Positions 25,510 through 35,145 of a stretch of DNA of 64,000 nt are shown in pieces. The position numbers and the translations under genes are program-made. Under the pieces are notes generated by a model. The model saw nothing but the letters and a program-made list of their open reading frames with translations. It ran no database searches and was not told where the DNA came from. The stretch covers positions 1-64,000 of the forward strand of contig CAXTJQ010000015.1 of the NCBI GenBank assembly GCA_964244725.1, in the 5' to 3' direction. The stretch's first letter is position 1; each line of letters begins with the position of its first letter. This stretch comes from Kumtagia sp964244725 (GTDB lineage Bacteria; Pseudomonadota; Alphaproteobacteria; Rhizobiales; Rhizobiaceae).

Positions 25510-26321
25510 ACTTCAACCGGCTCAAACGGCTGGATTTCGCCCGTGGCGGGCTGACGCTGGCGGCTTACGATTCCGGTGGCGAAGGCCTGCCCGTCGTTTT
25601 CCAGCATGGGCTGTGCGGCGACGCGCGGCAGACGGCGGAAGCCTTTCCCGACGATCCGGCGTTCCGGATGATCACGCTCGAATGCCGGGGCCATGGCGGA
25701 TCCGAGGCGGGAACCTCGCTTTCGATCGCGACCTTCGCGAACGATGTCGCGGCGTTGATCATTCATCTCGGCCTGCCGCCGGTCGTGCTCGGCGGCATCT
25801 CGATGGGCGCGGCGATCGCCAGCCGCCTTGCGGTCCGGAACCCGGCGGCGGTGCGCGGCCTGGTGCTGGCACGCCCGGCCTGGGTTGCATCATCCGCGCC
25901 CGGCAACCTGCGGCCGAATGCCGAGGTCGGCGCCCTGCTGGCGAAGCTGCCGCCCGGCGCAGCGCGACGCGCCTTCGTCGCAGGCGATACCTACGCCGTT
26001 CTCGCCCGCGAGGCACCGGACAATCTCACCTCGTTGCTCGGCTTTTTCGAGCGGCGGCCGATCGAGGTGACTTCGGCCCTGCTGACTGCGATTTCGAGGG
26101 ACGGGCCGGGACTCTCGGAATCCGAGCTGGAACGGCTGTCGATGCCGACGCTGATCCTCGCGACCGAGCAGGACCATATCCATCCCGTCGCCCACGCCGA
26201 GCATCTCGCACGGCTGCTTCCAGGTTCGATTCTGAAGACGATCACGCCGAAAGGCGTCGACAAGGCTGCCTACGTTTCCGATTTTCACGCGGCGTTCGGC
26301 GCCTTTTTCAGGGAGTTTTGA
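25506..26321 (+). CDS. Alpha/beta hydrolase
   Basis: A 271-residue cytoplasmic alpha/beta hydrolase with VVFQHGLCGD (oxyanion loop), nucleophile elbow GGISMGAA, acidic ATEQDHIHP and a late His in SDFHAAFG. There is no signal peptide. ATGA overlap with the isomerase before it and a 2-base gap to the epimerase after it place it firmly in the operon. A hydrolase is unusual in a monosaccharide operon; it could open a lactone, remove an acyl group from the imported sugar or hydrolyse a keto-sugar product. Confidence 0.88.
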   Translation: MNFNRLKRLDFARGGLTLAAYDSGGEGLPVVFQHGLCGDARQTAEAFPDDPAFRMITLECRGHGGSEAGTSLSIATFANDVAALIIHLGLPPVVLGGISMGAAIASRLAVRNPAAVRGLVLARPAWVASSAPGNLRPNAEVGALLAKLPPGAARRAFVAGDTYAVLAREAPDNLTSLLGFFERRPIEVTSALLTAISRDGPGLSESELERLSMPTLILATEQDHIHPVAHAEHLARLLPGSILKTITPKGVDKAAYVSDFHAAFGAFFREF

Positions 26322-26323
26322 GC

Positions 26324-27013
26324 ATGCCCATACCGAACTGGCTCGCCAACCTGCCGCGCGACCGGCTCATCGCGGAGTTTTCGATGTGGTCGGCCGACCT
26401 CATCCGGCTGGCCGATGAATTGAAGCGCATCGAAGATTATGCCGACATCCTTCATGTCGATGTGGCCGATGGGCATTTCGCCCCGGCGCTGCTGTTCTTT
26501 CCCGATCTCGTCGGGCGGATGCGCAAGGCGAGCGAACTGCCGATCCATGTCCATCTGATGGTGGCCGACGGCGTCTTGCTCGATCAGGTCGACCAGTTCG
26601 CGGAAGCGGGGGCGGATCTGATCAGCATCCATGTGGAGAATGCCGCCATCGCGGACGATGCGCTCGCGCGGATCATCGGGCACGGCCTCGCGGCGGGAAT
26701 CGTGCTCCGCGTCGAGACGCCGGTGCCCGAGGCGCGGCAGTTCCTTGATCGCGTCGATTTTCTCACTCTGCTCGGCACGGCGATCGGCGTAAAGGGCCAG
26801 GGGCTCGATCCGACTGCGACCGACCGCCTGCGGGAGGCGGGGCGGCTGATCGCCGAGAGCGGACGCCGGTTGGTGCTGGCCGCCGATGGCGGCATACGCG
26901 ACAGCACGGCGCCGCTGCTGCGCGCGGCCGGCGCGGAGACGGTCGTGATGGGATCGCTTGCCTTCGGCGCGGAGGATCTGGCGGCGCGCATTGCCTGGGT
27001 GCGGCGCCTGTAG
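26324..27013 (+). CDS. Ribulose-/allulose-phosphate 3-epimerase family protein
   Basis: A 229-residue TIM barrel of the ribulose-phosphate 3-epimerase family. Motifs: LHVDVADGHFAP (metal His/Asp and catalytic Asp), VHLMV, SIHVE, and AADGGI with the second catalytic Asp near residue 188, then VVMGSLAF for phosphate binding. Both catalytic Asp residues and the metal ligands are present. Housekeeping Rpe proteins have FDVMDG; HVDVADG and the operon position suggest a pathway-specific enzyme, such as D-allulose-6-phosphate 3-epimerase (AlsE type). The GGGAG site lies just upstream of the ATG. Confidence 0.87.
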   Translation: MPIPNWLANLPRDRLIAEFSMWSADLIRLADELKRIEDYADILHVDVADGHFAPALLFFPDLVGRMRKASELPIHVHLMVADGVLLDQVDQFAEAGADLISIHVENAAIADDALARIIGHGLAAGIVLRVETPVPEARQFLDRVDFLTLLGTAIGVKGQGLDPTATDRLREAGRLIAESGRRLVLAADGGIRDSTAPLLRAAGAETVVMGSLAFGAEDLAARIAWVRRL

Positions 27014-27153
27014 CGGCGGCATGGCCGAATGTCCTGGTCCAACGACGACGGCGCGCTCGACGCCTTCGGCGACCTATTGCCTTGCCGAAAAAATCGCCGA
27101 TCTGATCAGGCGGCAGGCCGCGCCGCGCGGCCGTGCGGGGAAGGCCGTCGATC

Positions 27154-27834
27154 ATGGCCGGTGACATGCTTTTCGAGGGACGTCGATTTTCCGCGTTCCT
27201 CTTCGACATGGACGGAACGATCCTCACCTCGATCGAGGCGGCGGAACGGGTCTGGACGATCTGGGCCAACCGTCACGGGCTCGACGTCGCCAAATTCCTG
27301 CCGACGATGCACGGGTCGCGCGCGATCGACACGGTGCGGCGGCAGAACCTCGCGGGCGTCGATGCCGAGGCCGAGGCGGATTGGGTCCTGAGGGCCGAGA
27401 TCGCGGATGTGGGCGGCATCATGCCGATCGCAGGCGCGGCGGCATTCCTGAAATCGCTGCCTGGCGACCGCTGGGCGATCGTCACCTCCGCCTCGTTGGC
27501 GCTCGCGCAACGGCGGCTGGCGGCGGCGGGCCTGCCGCAGCCCTCGGCGTTCATCACGGCCGAGGATGTCAGCGCGGGCAAGCCGCGGCCGGATTGCTTC
27601 CTGCTTGCCGCCAAGCGGCTCGGGTTTCCTGCCGCCGATTGCCTCGTCTTCGAGGATGCGCCGGCGGGCATAGAGGCGGGTGAGCGATCGGGGGCAACCG
27701 TCCTGGTGATCCGCGCCGCGCATCCGCGCCCGATGGCCACGCCTCACGCCGCGGTCGACGACTATCGGACGCTCGGCGTCGTCGCCAACGAGGACGGATC
27801 GCTGGGCTTGCGCGGCCTGCCCTCGATACCTTGA
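27154..27834 (+). CDS. HAD family sugar phosphatase
   Basis: A 226-residue HAD subfamily IA phosphatase: nucleophile motif FLFDMDGTIL, motif II VTSAS, lysine motif SAGKPRPD and motif III VFEDAPAGIEAG. Such enzymes hydrolyse small sugar phosphates. The ATG at 27154 follows GGGGAAGG; a GTG seven codons upstream is also possible. It is the last gene of the operon, after a 140-base gap with no convincing gene. It may relieve sugar-phosphate accumulation. Confidence 0.88.
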   Translation: MAGDMLFEGRRFSAFLFDMDGTILTSIEAAERVWTIWANRHGLDVAKFLPTMHGSRAIDTVRRQNLAGVDAEAEADWVLRAEIADVGGIMPIAGAAAFLKSLPGDRWAIVTSASLALAQRRLAAAGLPQPSAFITAEDVSAGKPRPDCFLLAAKRLGFPAADCLVFEDAPAGIEAGERSGATVLVIRAAHPRPMATPHAAVDDYRTLGVVANEDGSLGLRGLPSIP

Positions 27835-27937
27835 ATAGTGCTTGGCGTAGCCGAAGATCTTTCCCGGCGACGGCAAACAATGCAAGTTTCTGATGACATG
27901 ATCGGCGCCAGCCTGCCAAAAGCTTGGAGATGGTAGG

Positions 27938-29002
27938 ATGCCCGATTCGATGGCTGAGGAGCTAGGCATGCAAGGTTTGAAGAAGCCCGAATTCTCGGAG
28001 ATGAGACCCAAGATCACTGTGATCGGCGTCGGCGGCGGCGGGGGCAACGCCGTCAACAACATGATCGCCGAGAAGCTGCAGGGCGCGGAGTTCATCGCCG
28101 CCAACACCGATGCGCAGGCGCTCGCCATGTCGAAGGCGACGCGGCTGATCCAGCTTGGCGCGCATGTGACGGAAGGCCTGGGCGCGGGGTCGCTGCCGGA
28201 AATCGGCCGCGCGGCGGCGGAAGAATCGATCGACGAGATCATGGACCATCTGGCGGGCACGCATATGTGCTTCGTTACCGCCGGCATGGGCGGCGGAACG
28301 GGCACGGGCGCCGCGCCTCTGATCGCAAAGGCCGCCCGCGATGCCGGCATCCTCACCGTCGCGGTCGTCACCAAGCCGTTTTCCTTCGAAGGAAAGCGGC
28401 GCATGCAGGCCGCCGAGGACGGCATCGAGCGGCTGCGCGAAAGCGCCGATACCGTGATCGTCATCCCGAACCAGAACCTGTTCCGCATCGCCGACGCCAA
28501 GACGACCTTCGCCGACGCCTTCATCATCGCCGACCGGGTGCTTTATTCCGGCGTTGGCTGCATCACCGATCTGATCGTGAAAGAAGGCCTCGTCAACCTC
28601 GATTTCGCCGACGTGAAATCGGTGATGAAGGACATGGGCCGGGCCATGATGGGCACCGGCGAGGCTTCAGGCACTCGTCGCGCGATGGATGCCGCCGAAG
28701 CCGCGATCGCCAACCCGCTGTTGGACGAGGTGTCGATGAAAGGTGCGCGCGGCGTACTGATCTCGATCTCGGGCGGCGCCGACATGACGCTGTTCGAGAT
28801 CGACGAAGCCGCGACGCGTATTCGCGAGGAGGTATATATCGATGCCGACATCATCGTCGGCGCGATCTTCGACAAAAGCCTGGAGGGCCGTTTCCGGGTG
28901 TCGGTCGTGGCGACAGGACTCGACCATCCGCCTGCAAGTTCGGGCCTCGACGAACCGATGCACGACCGCGTGCGTCAACCTCAGCCGCGCACGCTGCAAT
29001 AG
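27938..29002 (+). CDS. FtsZ-like protein lacking the C-terminal tail (FtsZ2 type)
   Basis: A 354-residue tubulin-family GTPase. The GTP-binding GVGGGGGNAVNNM (30-42), NTDAQAL, tubulin signature GGGTGTGAAP (118-127) and the T7 loop NLDFADVKSVM are intact, so it should bind and hydrolyse GTP. The protein ends about 20 residues after the core (FRVSVVATGLD) with no linker and no conserved C-terminal peptide for FtsA/ZipA-type partners. Main alphaproteobacterial FtsZ proteins are over 480 residues. Tail-less paralogues are known in rhizobia. It lies outside any division cluster and ends 4 bases from a convergent gene. It should co-polymerise with, or modulate, the main FtsZ. Confidence 0.9.
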   Translation: MPDSMAEELGMQGLKKPEFSEMRPKITVIGVGGGGGNAVNNMIAEKLQGAEFIAANTDAQALAMSKATRLIQLGAHVTEGLGAGSLPEIGRAAAEESIDEIMDHLAGTHMCFVTAGMGGGTGTGAAPLIAKAARDAGILTVAVVTKPFSFEGKRRMQAAEDGIERLRESADTVIVIPNQNLFRIADAKTTFADAFIIADRVLYSGVGCITDLIVKEGLVNLDFADVKSVMKDMGRAMMGTGEASGTRRAMDAAEAAIANPLLDEVSMKGARGVLISISGGADMTLFEIDEAATRIREEVYIDADIIVGAIFDKSLEGRFRVSVVATGLDHPPASSGLDEPMHDRVRQPQPRTLQ

Positions 29003-29006
29003 GTGG

Positions 29007-29474
29007 TCACGCGCTCCGCGGCGCGTCGTCAAGCAGCGTATCGGCCCAGGGTCCGGATTTCGGCGTCTGCGGCAGCTTGCCGTCGGGAGTCAGCGAATCG
29101 ACCGCCTTGGGAAGATCGCGGGTGATGCGCTCGATCAATTCCTGGCGCGACAGGCCGGTCTGACGGGCGAGCTGGTCGAGCGTCTCCGCATCGATCGCCG
29201 ATTCCACCTGATGCGGCTGCAGCGGCTGGTTCGGCTCCTTGCTCACCCAGGAGTCGACCTCCTTTGCGCTCCCGGCGCCGCGGAACCTGTCCAGAATGTC
29301 CTGCAGACCACCGCCAGCGCTTCCGCCGAGTACGCCGTCCAGCAGGCCTCCGCCGCTTTTCTGCGGCGCATTGGGGTCACTGTTGCCGCGCAGCAGGTCT
29401 CCGAGCTTGTCGCGGTTCTGATAGGCGAGCAGGCCGCCAAGAGCGATTGCGATTTTTCCGAGATCCAACGACAT
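29007..29474 (-). CDS. YidB-like DUF937 protein
   Basis: A 155-residue protein. The glycine-rich N-terminal half (GGGLLDGVLGGSAGGGLQDILDRF) is followed by SWVSKEPNQPLQPHQVESAI and a helical ETLDQLARQTGLSRQELIERI segment, the pattern of DUF937/YidB proteins. GAGGAGA lies 5 bases before the ATG. There is no signal peptide. Function unknown. Confidence 0.82.
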   Translation of the reverse strand: MSLDLGKIAIALGGLLAYQNRDKLGDLLRGNSDPNAPQKSGGGLLDGVLGGSAGGGLQDILDRFRGAGSAKEVDSWVSKEPNQPLQPHQVESAIDAETLDQLARQTGLSRQELIERITRDLPKAVDSLTPDGKLPQTPKSGPWADTLLDDAPRSA

Positions 29475-29547
29475 CGATTTTCTCCTCTTCGATGACCAAG
29501 AAAGCGGAGCCGCTCCAAAGGTTCCTGAAGCGCGTGGCGAACGTCGC

Positions 29548-30267
29548 CTACCATGCGACCGCGTTGCCCGCATGGTCGAAAAAGCCGCCGCTGCCATCGG
29601 GTCCGAGCCGATCCAGGCAAGCCAGAATTTGAAGCGCCGCATCGCTTGGCGTCTGAACGGCGAGGCCCGCCTTCGCGAAGGGCTGCGACAGGGCGGTGTC
29701 GACGGTTCCCGGATGGATCGCGACGCAAAGCGCTTCGGGCCGGCTGCGCTTCAATTCGACGGCCGCCGTGCGGACAAGCTGGTTGAGCGCCGCCTTGGAG
29801 GCGCGATAGCTGTACCAGCCGCCGAGCCGATTGTCGGCGATGCTGCCGACGCGAGCCGAGAGGGTGGCGAACACGGATTTTCCGCGGCGCGGCAGATGGG
29901 GCAGGACATGCTTCATCAACAGCGCCGGGCCGATCGCGTTGACCGCGAAGGCCTTCGCCATGTGGACCGGGTCGAGGCCGCGCCAACTCTTCTCCGGCTG
30001 AACGCCATCCCCGTGCAGGAAGCCGGTCGCATCGATCACCAGGCGGATTTCGCCCCGCGCCGCCACATGGTCGGCCGCGCGCCGGATCGTCGCTTCGTCC
30101 TCGATATCGAAAGGCGGATCGCTTCGCCTGTGCAGCCTGGCTACGTCCACGAACCGGCCGGAGGCTTCGAGTTCCCGCGCCAGAGCTGCGCCGATGCCGC
30201 CCGCTGCGCCCACGACGACGGCAAGGCCGCTGTCGGCAAAAGATGACAGCGCGCCGCTGGGGGTCAC
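29548..30267 (-). CDS. Short-chain dehydrogenase/reductase (C-factor/CsgA-like)
   Basis: A 239-residue SDR. VVVGAAGGIGAALA binds the cofactor, FDIEDEATIRRAAD follows, catalytic Ser lies in TLSARVGS and Tyr-x3-Lys in YRASK, then HPGTVDTALSQPF. It resembles SDRs annotated as C-factor-like that lack an assigned substrate. Translation begins at the GTG overlapping the DUF427 stop by 4 bases, so the two are co-translated. The NADP or NAD preference and the substrate are unclear. Confidence 0.85.
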   Translation of the reverse strand: MTPSGALSSFADSGLAVVVGAAGGIGAALARELEASGRFVDVARLHRRSDPPFDIEDEATIRRAADHVAARGEIRLVIDATGFLHGDGVQPEKSWRGLDPVHMAKAFAVNAIGPALLMKHVLPHLPRRGKSVFATLSARVGSIADNRLGGWYSYRASKAALNQLVRTAAVELKRSRPEALCVAIHPGTVDTALSQPFAKAGLAVQTPSDAALQILACLDRLGPDGSGGFFDHAGNAVAW

Positions 30268-30764
30268 CAGCCGAGCGTTCCCGGTGCGCCCTTGAACGGG
30301 CCGACGATCTTGGCCGTGATCCAGCCGCCGTAGAAGTCGCCGGACTGGGCCGCGACCCGCTCGTCGCCCACCCACGCCTCGTCGACGCGGGATGCGTAGA
30401 AAGCGATGTGTCTGGCTATAGCCCGGAACGGTTCTGACGGATCAGCGTAAAACCAGCCGGCGCGCTCCGAGGACCGCCCATCGGCCTTGATCGTAACGTA
30501 GCTCGCGGCGCCCTTATATTCGCAGATCGAGATGCCGGACGCTCCGACCAGCAAGTCCTGGCGGACATCGCGGAGCGGAAAATAATAGACCGGCGGATGG
30601 CTGGTCTCGAGCACGCGGTAGCCGTTCAGCGTCTCGGCGATCGTCTCACCGGCGAAGCTCGCCCGCAGGCGGTCCGCAACGGGTTCCAGTCGCGGCGGGC
30701 GTGGATAGTCCCATACGGACTCCTGGCCGGGGCCAGGCGCGATCGATGATGGATGACGGAGCAT
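30264..30764 (-). CDS. DUF427 domain protein
   Basis: A 166-residue protein with the DUF427 core: ESVWDYPRPPRLEP, ASFAGETIAET, ETSHPPVYYFP, then a second small barrel with WFYADP and RHIAFYASRVDEAWV. The family is a compact double-barrel with no certain function, often near SDR genes. The ATG at 30764 is preferred over a TTG at 30830 that would overlap the end of the large gene upstream. Confidence 0.85.
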   Translation of the reverse strand: MLRHPSSIAPGPGQESVWDYPRPPRLEPVADRLRASFAGETIAETLNGYRVLETSHPPVYYFPLRDVRQDLLVGASGISICEYKGAASYVTIKADGRSSERAGWFYADPSEPFRAIARHIAFYASRVDEAWVGDERVAAQSGDFYGGWITAKIVGPFKGAPGTLGW

Positions 30765-30822
30765 GATAACCTGGTAAGTGCGGCGCGCACCGTCGAAGTC
30801 AATGCGCGCCGGGTCCGCTGCG

Positions 30823-33800
30823 TCAGGCAATCTCGTTCAGCGACAAAGCGTAGAAGCCTTGGTTCATGCCGACGCCGCTGGCGTTGATGTAGTGGACGCC
30901 GGTGTAGGCGGCGTCGAAGACGATCCGCGCATCGAGACCGGCATCGACGTCGTCATTGTAGGCCAGTTGCGCGCCGCCGCTGTTGAGCAGTTCGAGATCG
31001 CCGTTCTTCAACTGGCCGGCCGCCGCGCCGCCGTCGAGATCGATCTGGTAATGGTGGCCCGCCTGCAGGCTGATGGCGAAAACGTCGCTGTCGCCGGCCG
31101 TCTCGATCGCGCCGTTGAGCGACGCGCCGACCGCGAGCGAGCCTGCCGCGGCCGATTTGTCGGTGATCGTATCACGAAAATCGTCGAAGCCTGGGGTCGC
31201 TGTCAGCAGGAAATTCCCTGAGCCCGTCGCCACATGGCTGTGCGCATCGAGATAGAATGTGCCCGTCGAGGTCGCCGTGTAGACGATGCGTGCGTTGAAG
31301 GCGTTGAAATCGTCATTGGTGAACAGGACGGAGCCGCCGCTCGTCATCAGCGTCAGTTCCGCGTTGACCAGCGCCGCGCCGCCCGACTTGATGCCGACGA
31401 GATCGAATGTGTAGGTCTGGCCGCTGGTCAGGCTGATGGCGAAAATATCGTGGTCGCCACCGGTCTCGATCGATCCTGTCCGCCCAACGCCTGCAATGAG
31501 CGTCGTCAAGGCCGCCGTCGCGTCGGTGATGGCATCGCGCGCGTCGTCGAAATTAAGTTTGGCCGAGAGCAGGTAGTTGCCGGTTCCGGTCGTCATAATG
31601 CCGTGCGCGTCGAGGTAGAACGTGCCCGTGCTCGCCGCGGTGTAGACGATGCGCGAATTGACCCCGTTGAAATCATTGTTGGAAAAGAGGATCGCGCCCG
31701 ACGCATTGAGCAGGCGCAGGTCCGTGTTGGCGAGCGCCGCGCCGCCGGACGCATTGCCGCTCAGATCGAAGGTATAGCTCTGGCCGGCGGTCAGCGAGAT
31801 CGCGAAGATGTCCTTGTCGCCCGCCGTCTCGACCGAGCCCAACTTGCTGCCGTTGACGGCGATCGCACCGAAAGGCGCGGTCGCATCGGTGATCGTATCG
31901 CGCGCGTCGTCGAAGTTGAGCTTCGCGGAAATCTGGTAATTGCCGGTTCCGGTCGTGGTGATGCCGTGGGCGTCGAGATAATAGGCGCCGGTGCTGGCGG
32001 CCGTATAGACGATGCGCGAGTTCGTGCCGTTGAAGTCGTTGTTGTTGACGAGCTTCGAGCCCGCGCCGCTGAACAGGCGGAGGTCCGTATTGGCGAGCGC
32101 CGCGCCGCCCGAGTTGATGCCGACGAGATCGAATGTGTAGCTCTGGCCCGCCATCAGCGACACGGCAAAGAAATCGGTATCGCCCGCCGTCTCGATCGAG
32201 CCGAGCGCGCTGCCGTTGACGGCTAGGGTCCCGGCAGGCGCGGTGGCGTCGGCGATCGAATCGCGGAAATCGTCGAAGTTCAGTTTGGCCGAAATCTGGT
32301 AGTTGCCGGTTCCGGTCGTGCTGATGCTGTGGGCGTCGAGATAGTATGTGCCGGTGCTGGCGGCCGTATAGACGATGCGCGAGTTCGTGCCGTTGAAGTC
32401 GTTGTTGTTGACGAGCTTCGAGCCGGCGCCATTAAACAGGCGCAGATCCGTATTGGCGAGAGAGACGCCGCCTGCCGAATTGCTCGCGAGATCGAAGGTG
32501 TAACTCTTGCCCGCGACAAGCGACACGGCGAAGAAGTCGGTGTCGCCGGCCTTCTCGATCGAGCCGAACAGCGACCCGTTGACGGCGAGAGTGCCGAGCG
32601 GCGCGGTCGTATCGGTGATCGAGTCCCGGAAATCGTCGGCATTCACCTTGGAACTGATGACATAGCCGCCGACGCCGGCCGCCGTCGCGCTGTGCGCATC
32701 GAGATAGTAGGTCGCCGTGGCATCCGCCGTATAGACGATGCGCGAATTGGGGCCGTTGAAATCGTTGTTGGTGACGAGCAGCGCGCCGCTTTTGTAGAGG
32801 CGCAACTCGCTGTCGGCCAAGCCGCCGCTGGCGGTTTTCGTGAGGTCGAACGTGTAGCTCTGGCCGGCCGTCAGCGTGACGGCGAAGAAGTCCTTGTCGC
32901 CGGCGGTCTCTATGGAGCCGGAAAGGCTGCCGCTGGTCGACAGGCTGCCGAGCGGCGCCGTGGTGTCTCCCGTCGAGTCGCGGTAGTCGTCGAAGTCGGT
33001 CCTGGCGCTGACGAGATAGGTTCCGACGCCGCCATTGGCGCTCTCGGCGTCGAGATAGTAGGCGCCGTTGGCCGTGGCCGTGTAGACGATGCGCGCGTTG
33101 GGACCGTTGAAGTCGTTGTTGCTGGACAGCAGCGCGCCGCCCGCGTTCAGCAGCTTGAGCTGGGGGTCGGCGAGCGCAGAGCCGCCGCTGCCCGCGAGAT
33201 CGAAGGTGTAGGTCTGGCCCGCCGTCAAGCTTATCGCGAAGACGTCGCTGTCGCCCACGGTTTCGATGAAGCCCGTTTTGCTGCCGTTGACCGTCAGCGC
33301 GCCGAGAGGGGCGGTCGTGTCGCCGATGCTGTCGCGATAGTCGTCGGTCGCCGTGCCGGCGGCGGCGCTCAGCGTATAGGAGCCGTCGCCCGCCAGCGTG
33401 TTGCCGGCGGCGGCGAGGTAGTAGGTCCCGCTGGTCGTCGCGGTATAGGTGATGCGATCGTCGGCCGCGCCGCCAAGGCTGGCTCCGCTGGCGACCTGTC
33501 CGCCCGTGGCGTTGCTCAAGGTCAAATAGGGGTCGGCCAGCGTCCCGCCGCCACCGGCCTGGCCCTTGAGATCGAAATCGTAGGTCTGGCCGGCGGCAAG
33601 CGTGATTGCGAAGACATCCCTGTCGCCGCCGATCTCGATGTTGCCTGTCTTGCTGCCGCCCAAGGCCAAGGTTCCCAACGGTTCCGACGGATCGTTGTAG
33701 GAATCGCGATAGTCGTCGACGTAGCCGCTCGAGACGCTGACCTTATAAGCGCCGGTCTCGCTGAAGGCGCTGTCGGCGGCGAGGTAGAAGGTCCCGGTGG

Positions 33801-35145
33801 CCGCCGCAGTGTATGCGAAGCTCGCGGCCTTGCCGTCGAAGCCCGAGGCGCTGTTGCCATACAGGCCCTTGTCGTTGGCGATCGACAGCGACACGTCGGC
33901 CAGGGTCCCGCCGGCCTGGCCGAGCATCTCGAACGTGTAGGTCCGCCCCGCGATCAGTGAGACGGCGAAGATGTCGGTGTCGTCGGCGGTTTCGATCGTC
34001 CCCGTCGCGCTGCCGCCGGGCGAAACGGCGCCGAGCGCCTCGCTGGTGTCGCCGTAGGTGTCGCGATAGTCGTCGACGAAGCTTCCGCCGACGCTTAGCG
34101 TATACCCGCCGGTCTCGCTGAAGATCCCTTCGACCGACAGATAATAAGTGGCGCTGGCGGTCGGCGTGTAGAGAATATGCGCCGGATCCGCGCCGAAGCC
34201 GGAATCGCTGGTGAGGTACTGGCCCGCGGCATCGCGGACCGTCAGGCTCGTGTCGGCGATCCCGCCGCCGGCCTTGCCGGCCATGTCGATATTGTAGGTC
34301 GTGCCGGCCACGAGGGAGACAGCGAACACGTCGACATCGCCGGGCGTCTCGATCAGGCCGGTCTTGCTGCCGCCGGGCGCGATGGCGCCCAGCGCCTCTA
34401 CCGTATTGTCGTAGGTGTCGCGATAGTCGTCGATGAAACCCGAGGAGGCCGTCAGCGTGTAGGCGCCCGTCTCCTGGAAAATGCCTTCTGCGCCGAGGTA
34501 GAACGCCCCGCTGACGGTCGCCGTGTAGAGGATGTGCGCCGGCGCGGGGTTGAAGCCGGAGGTGGACGACAGGTAGTTGCCGGCGTCGTTGCGCAGCGTC
34601 AGCGACGTGTCCTGGAGGGCGCTTCCGGCCTGTCCCGCAAGGTCGAAACTGTAGGTCGTGCCCGCGACGAGCGCGATCTGGAACACGTCGATATCGCCGG
34701 GCGTCTCGATCAGCCCGGTCTTGCCGCCGCCCGGCGCGATGGCGCCAGCCGCCTCCAGCGTGCTGTCGTAGCTGTCATGGTAGTCGTCGACGATGCCGGC
34801 AGACGCGCTGACGGTGTAGCCGCCCGTCTCGCTGAAGATGCCGCCCGCTTCGAGATAGAACGTGCCGCTGATTGTCGCCGTGTAGAGGATATGCGCGGCC
34901 TTGGAATCGAACCCCGACGTGCCGGTGATATAGCCGCCGCCGCTGTCGCGCAGGCCAAGAGAAACGTCGTCGAGCGTTCCGCCGGCCTGGCCGATCAGGT
35001 CGAACGTGTAGGTCGTGCCGACGACCAGCGTCACCGCGAAGAGATCGATGTCGCCGGCCGGATCGATCAGCCCGGTGTTGCTTCCGCCCGGATTGAGAGC
35101 GCCGAAAGGCAGCGAGTTATCACCGAACGTGTTGCGATAGTCGTC
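30823..35145 (-). repeat. Twelve tandem coding repeats of about 357 bp
   Basis: The DDY/DDF repeat starts recur about every 119 codons through the whole gene. DNA identity is highest among the repeats nearest the C-terminus (roughly 31.5-32.7 kb), where identical stretches such as NNNDFNGTNSRIVYTAAS-type segments recur, which points to recent duplication or gene conversion. Repeats near the N-terminus are more divergent. Confidence 0.85.

Noticed and set aside
27021..27164. A 47-codon frame (ATG 27021) between the epimerase and the phosphatase
   Set aside because: It has a helical-looking centre (CLAEKIADLIRR) but no ribosome site or family, and overlaps the phosphatase start. Not enough to call a gene.
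29501..29525. GGAAC-N16-CTTT before the DUF937 gene as an EcfG promoter
   Set aside because: The -10 has a mismatch in the invariant G; chance is as likely.
32329..33960. Open frame of 543 codons antisense to the repeat protein, itself with repeats
   Set aside because: Its repeats mirror those of the sense gene, as any frame through tandem repeats would. The sense frame shows the PPC pattern.
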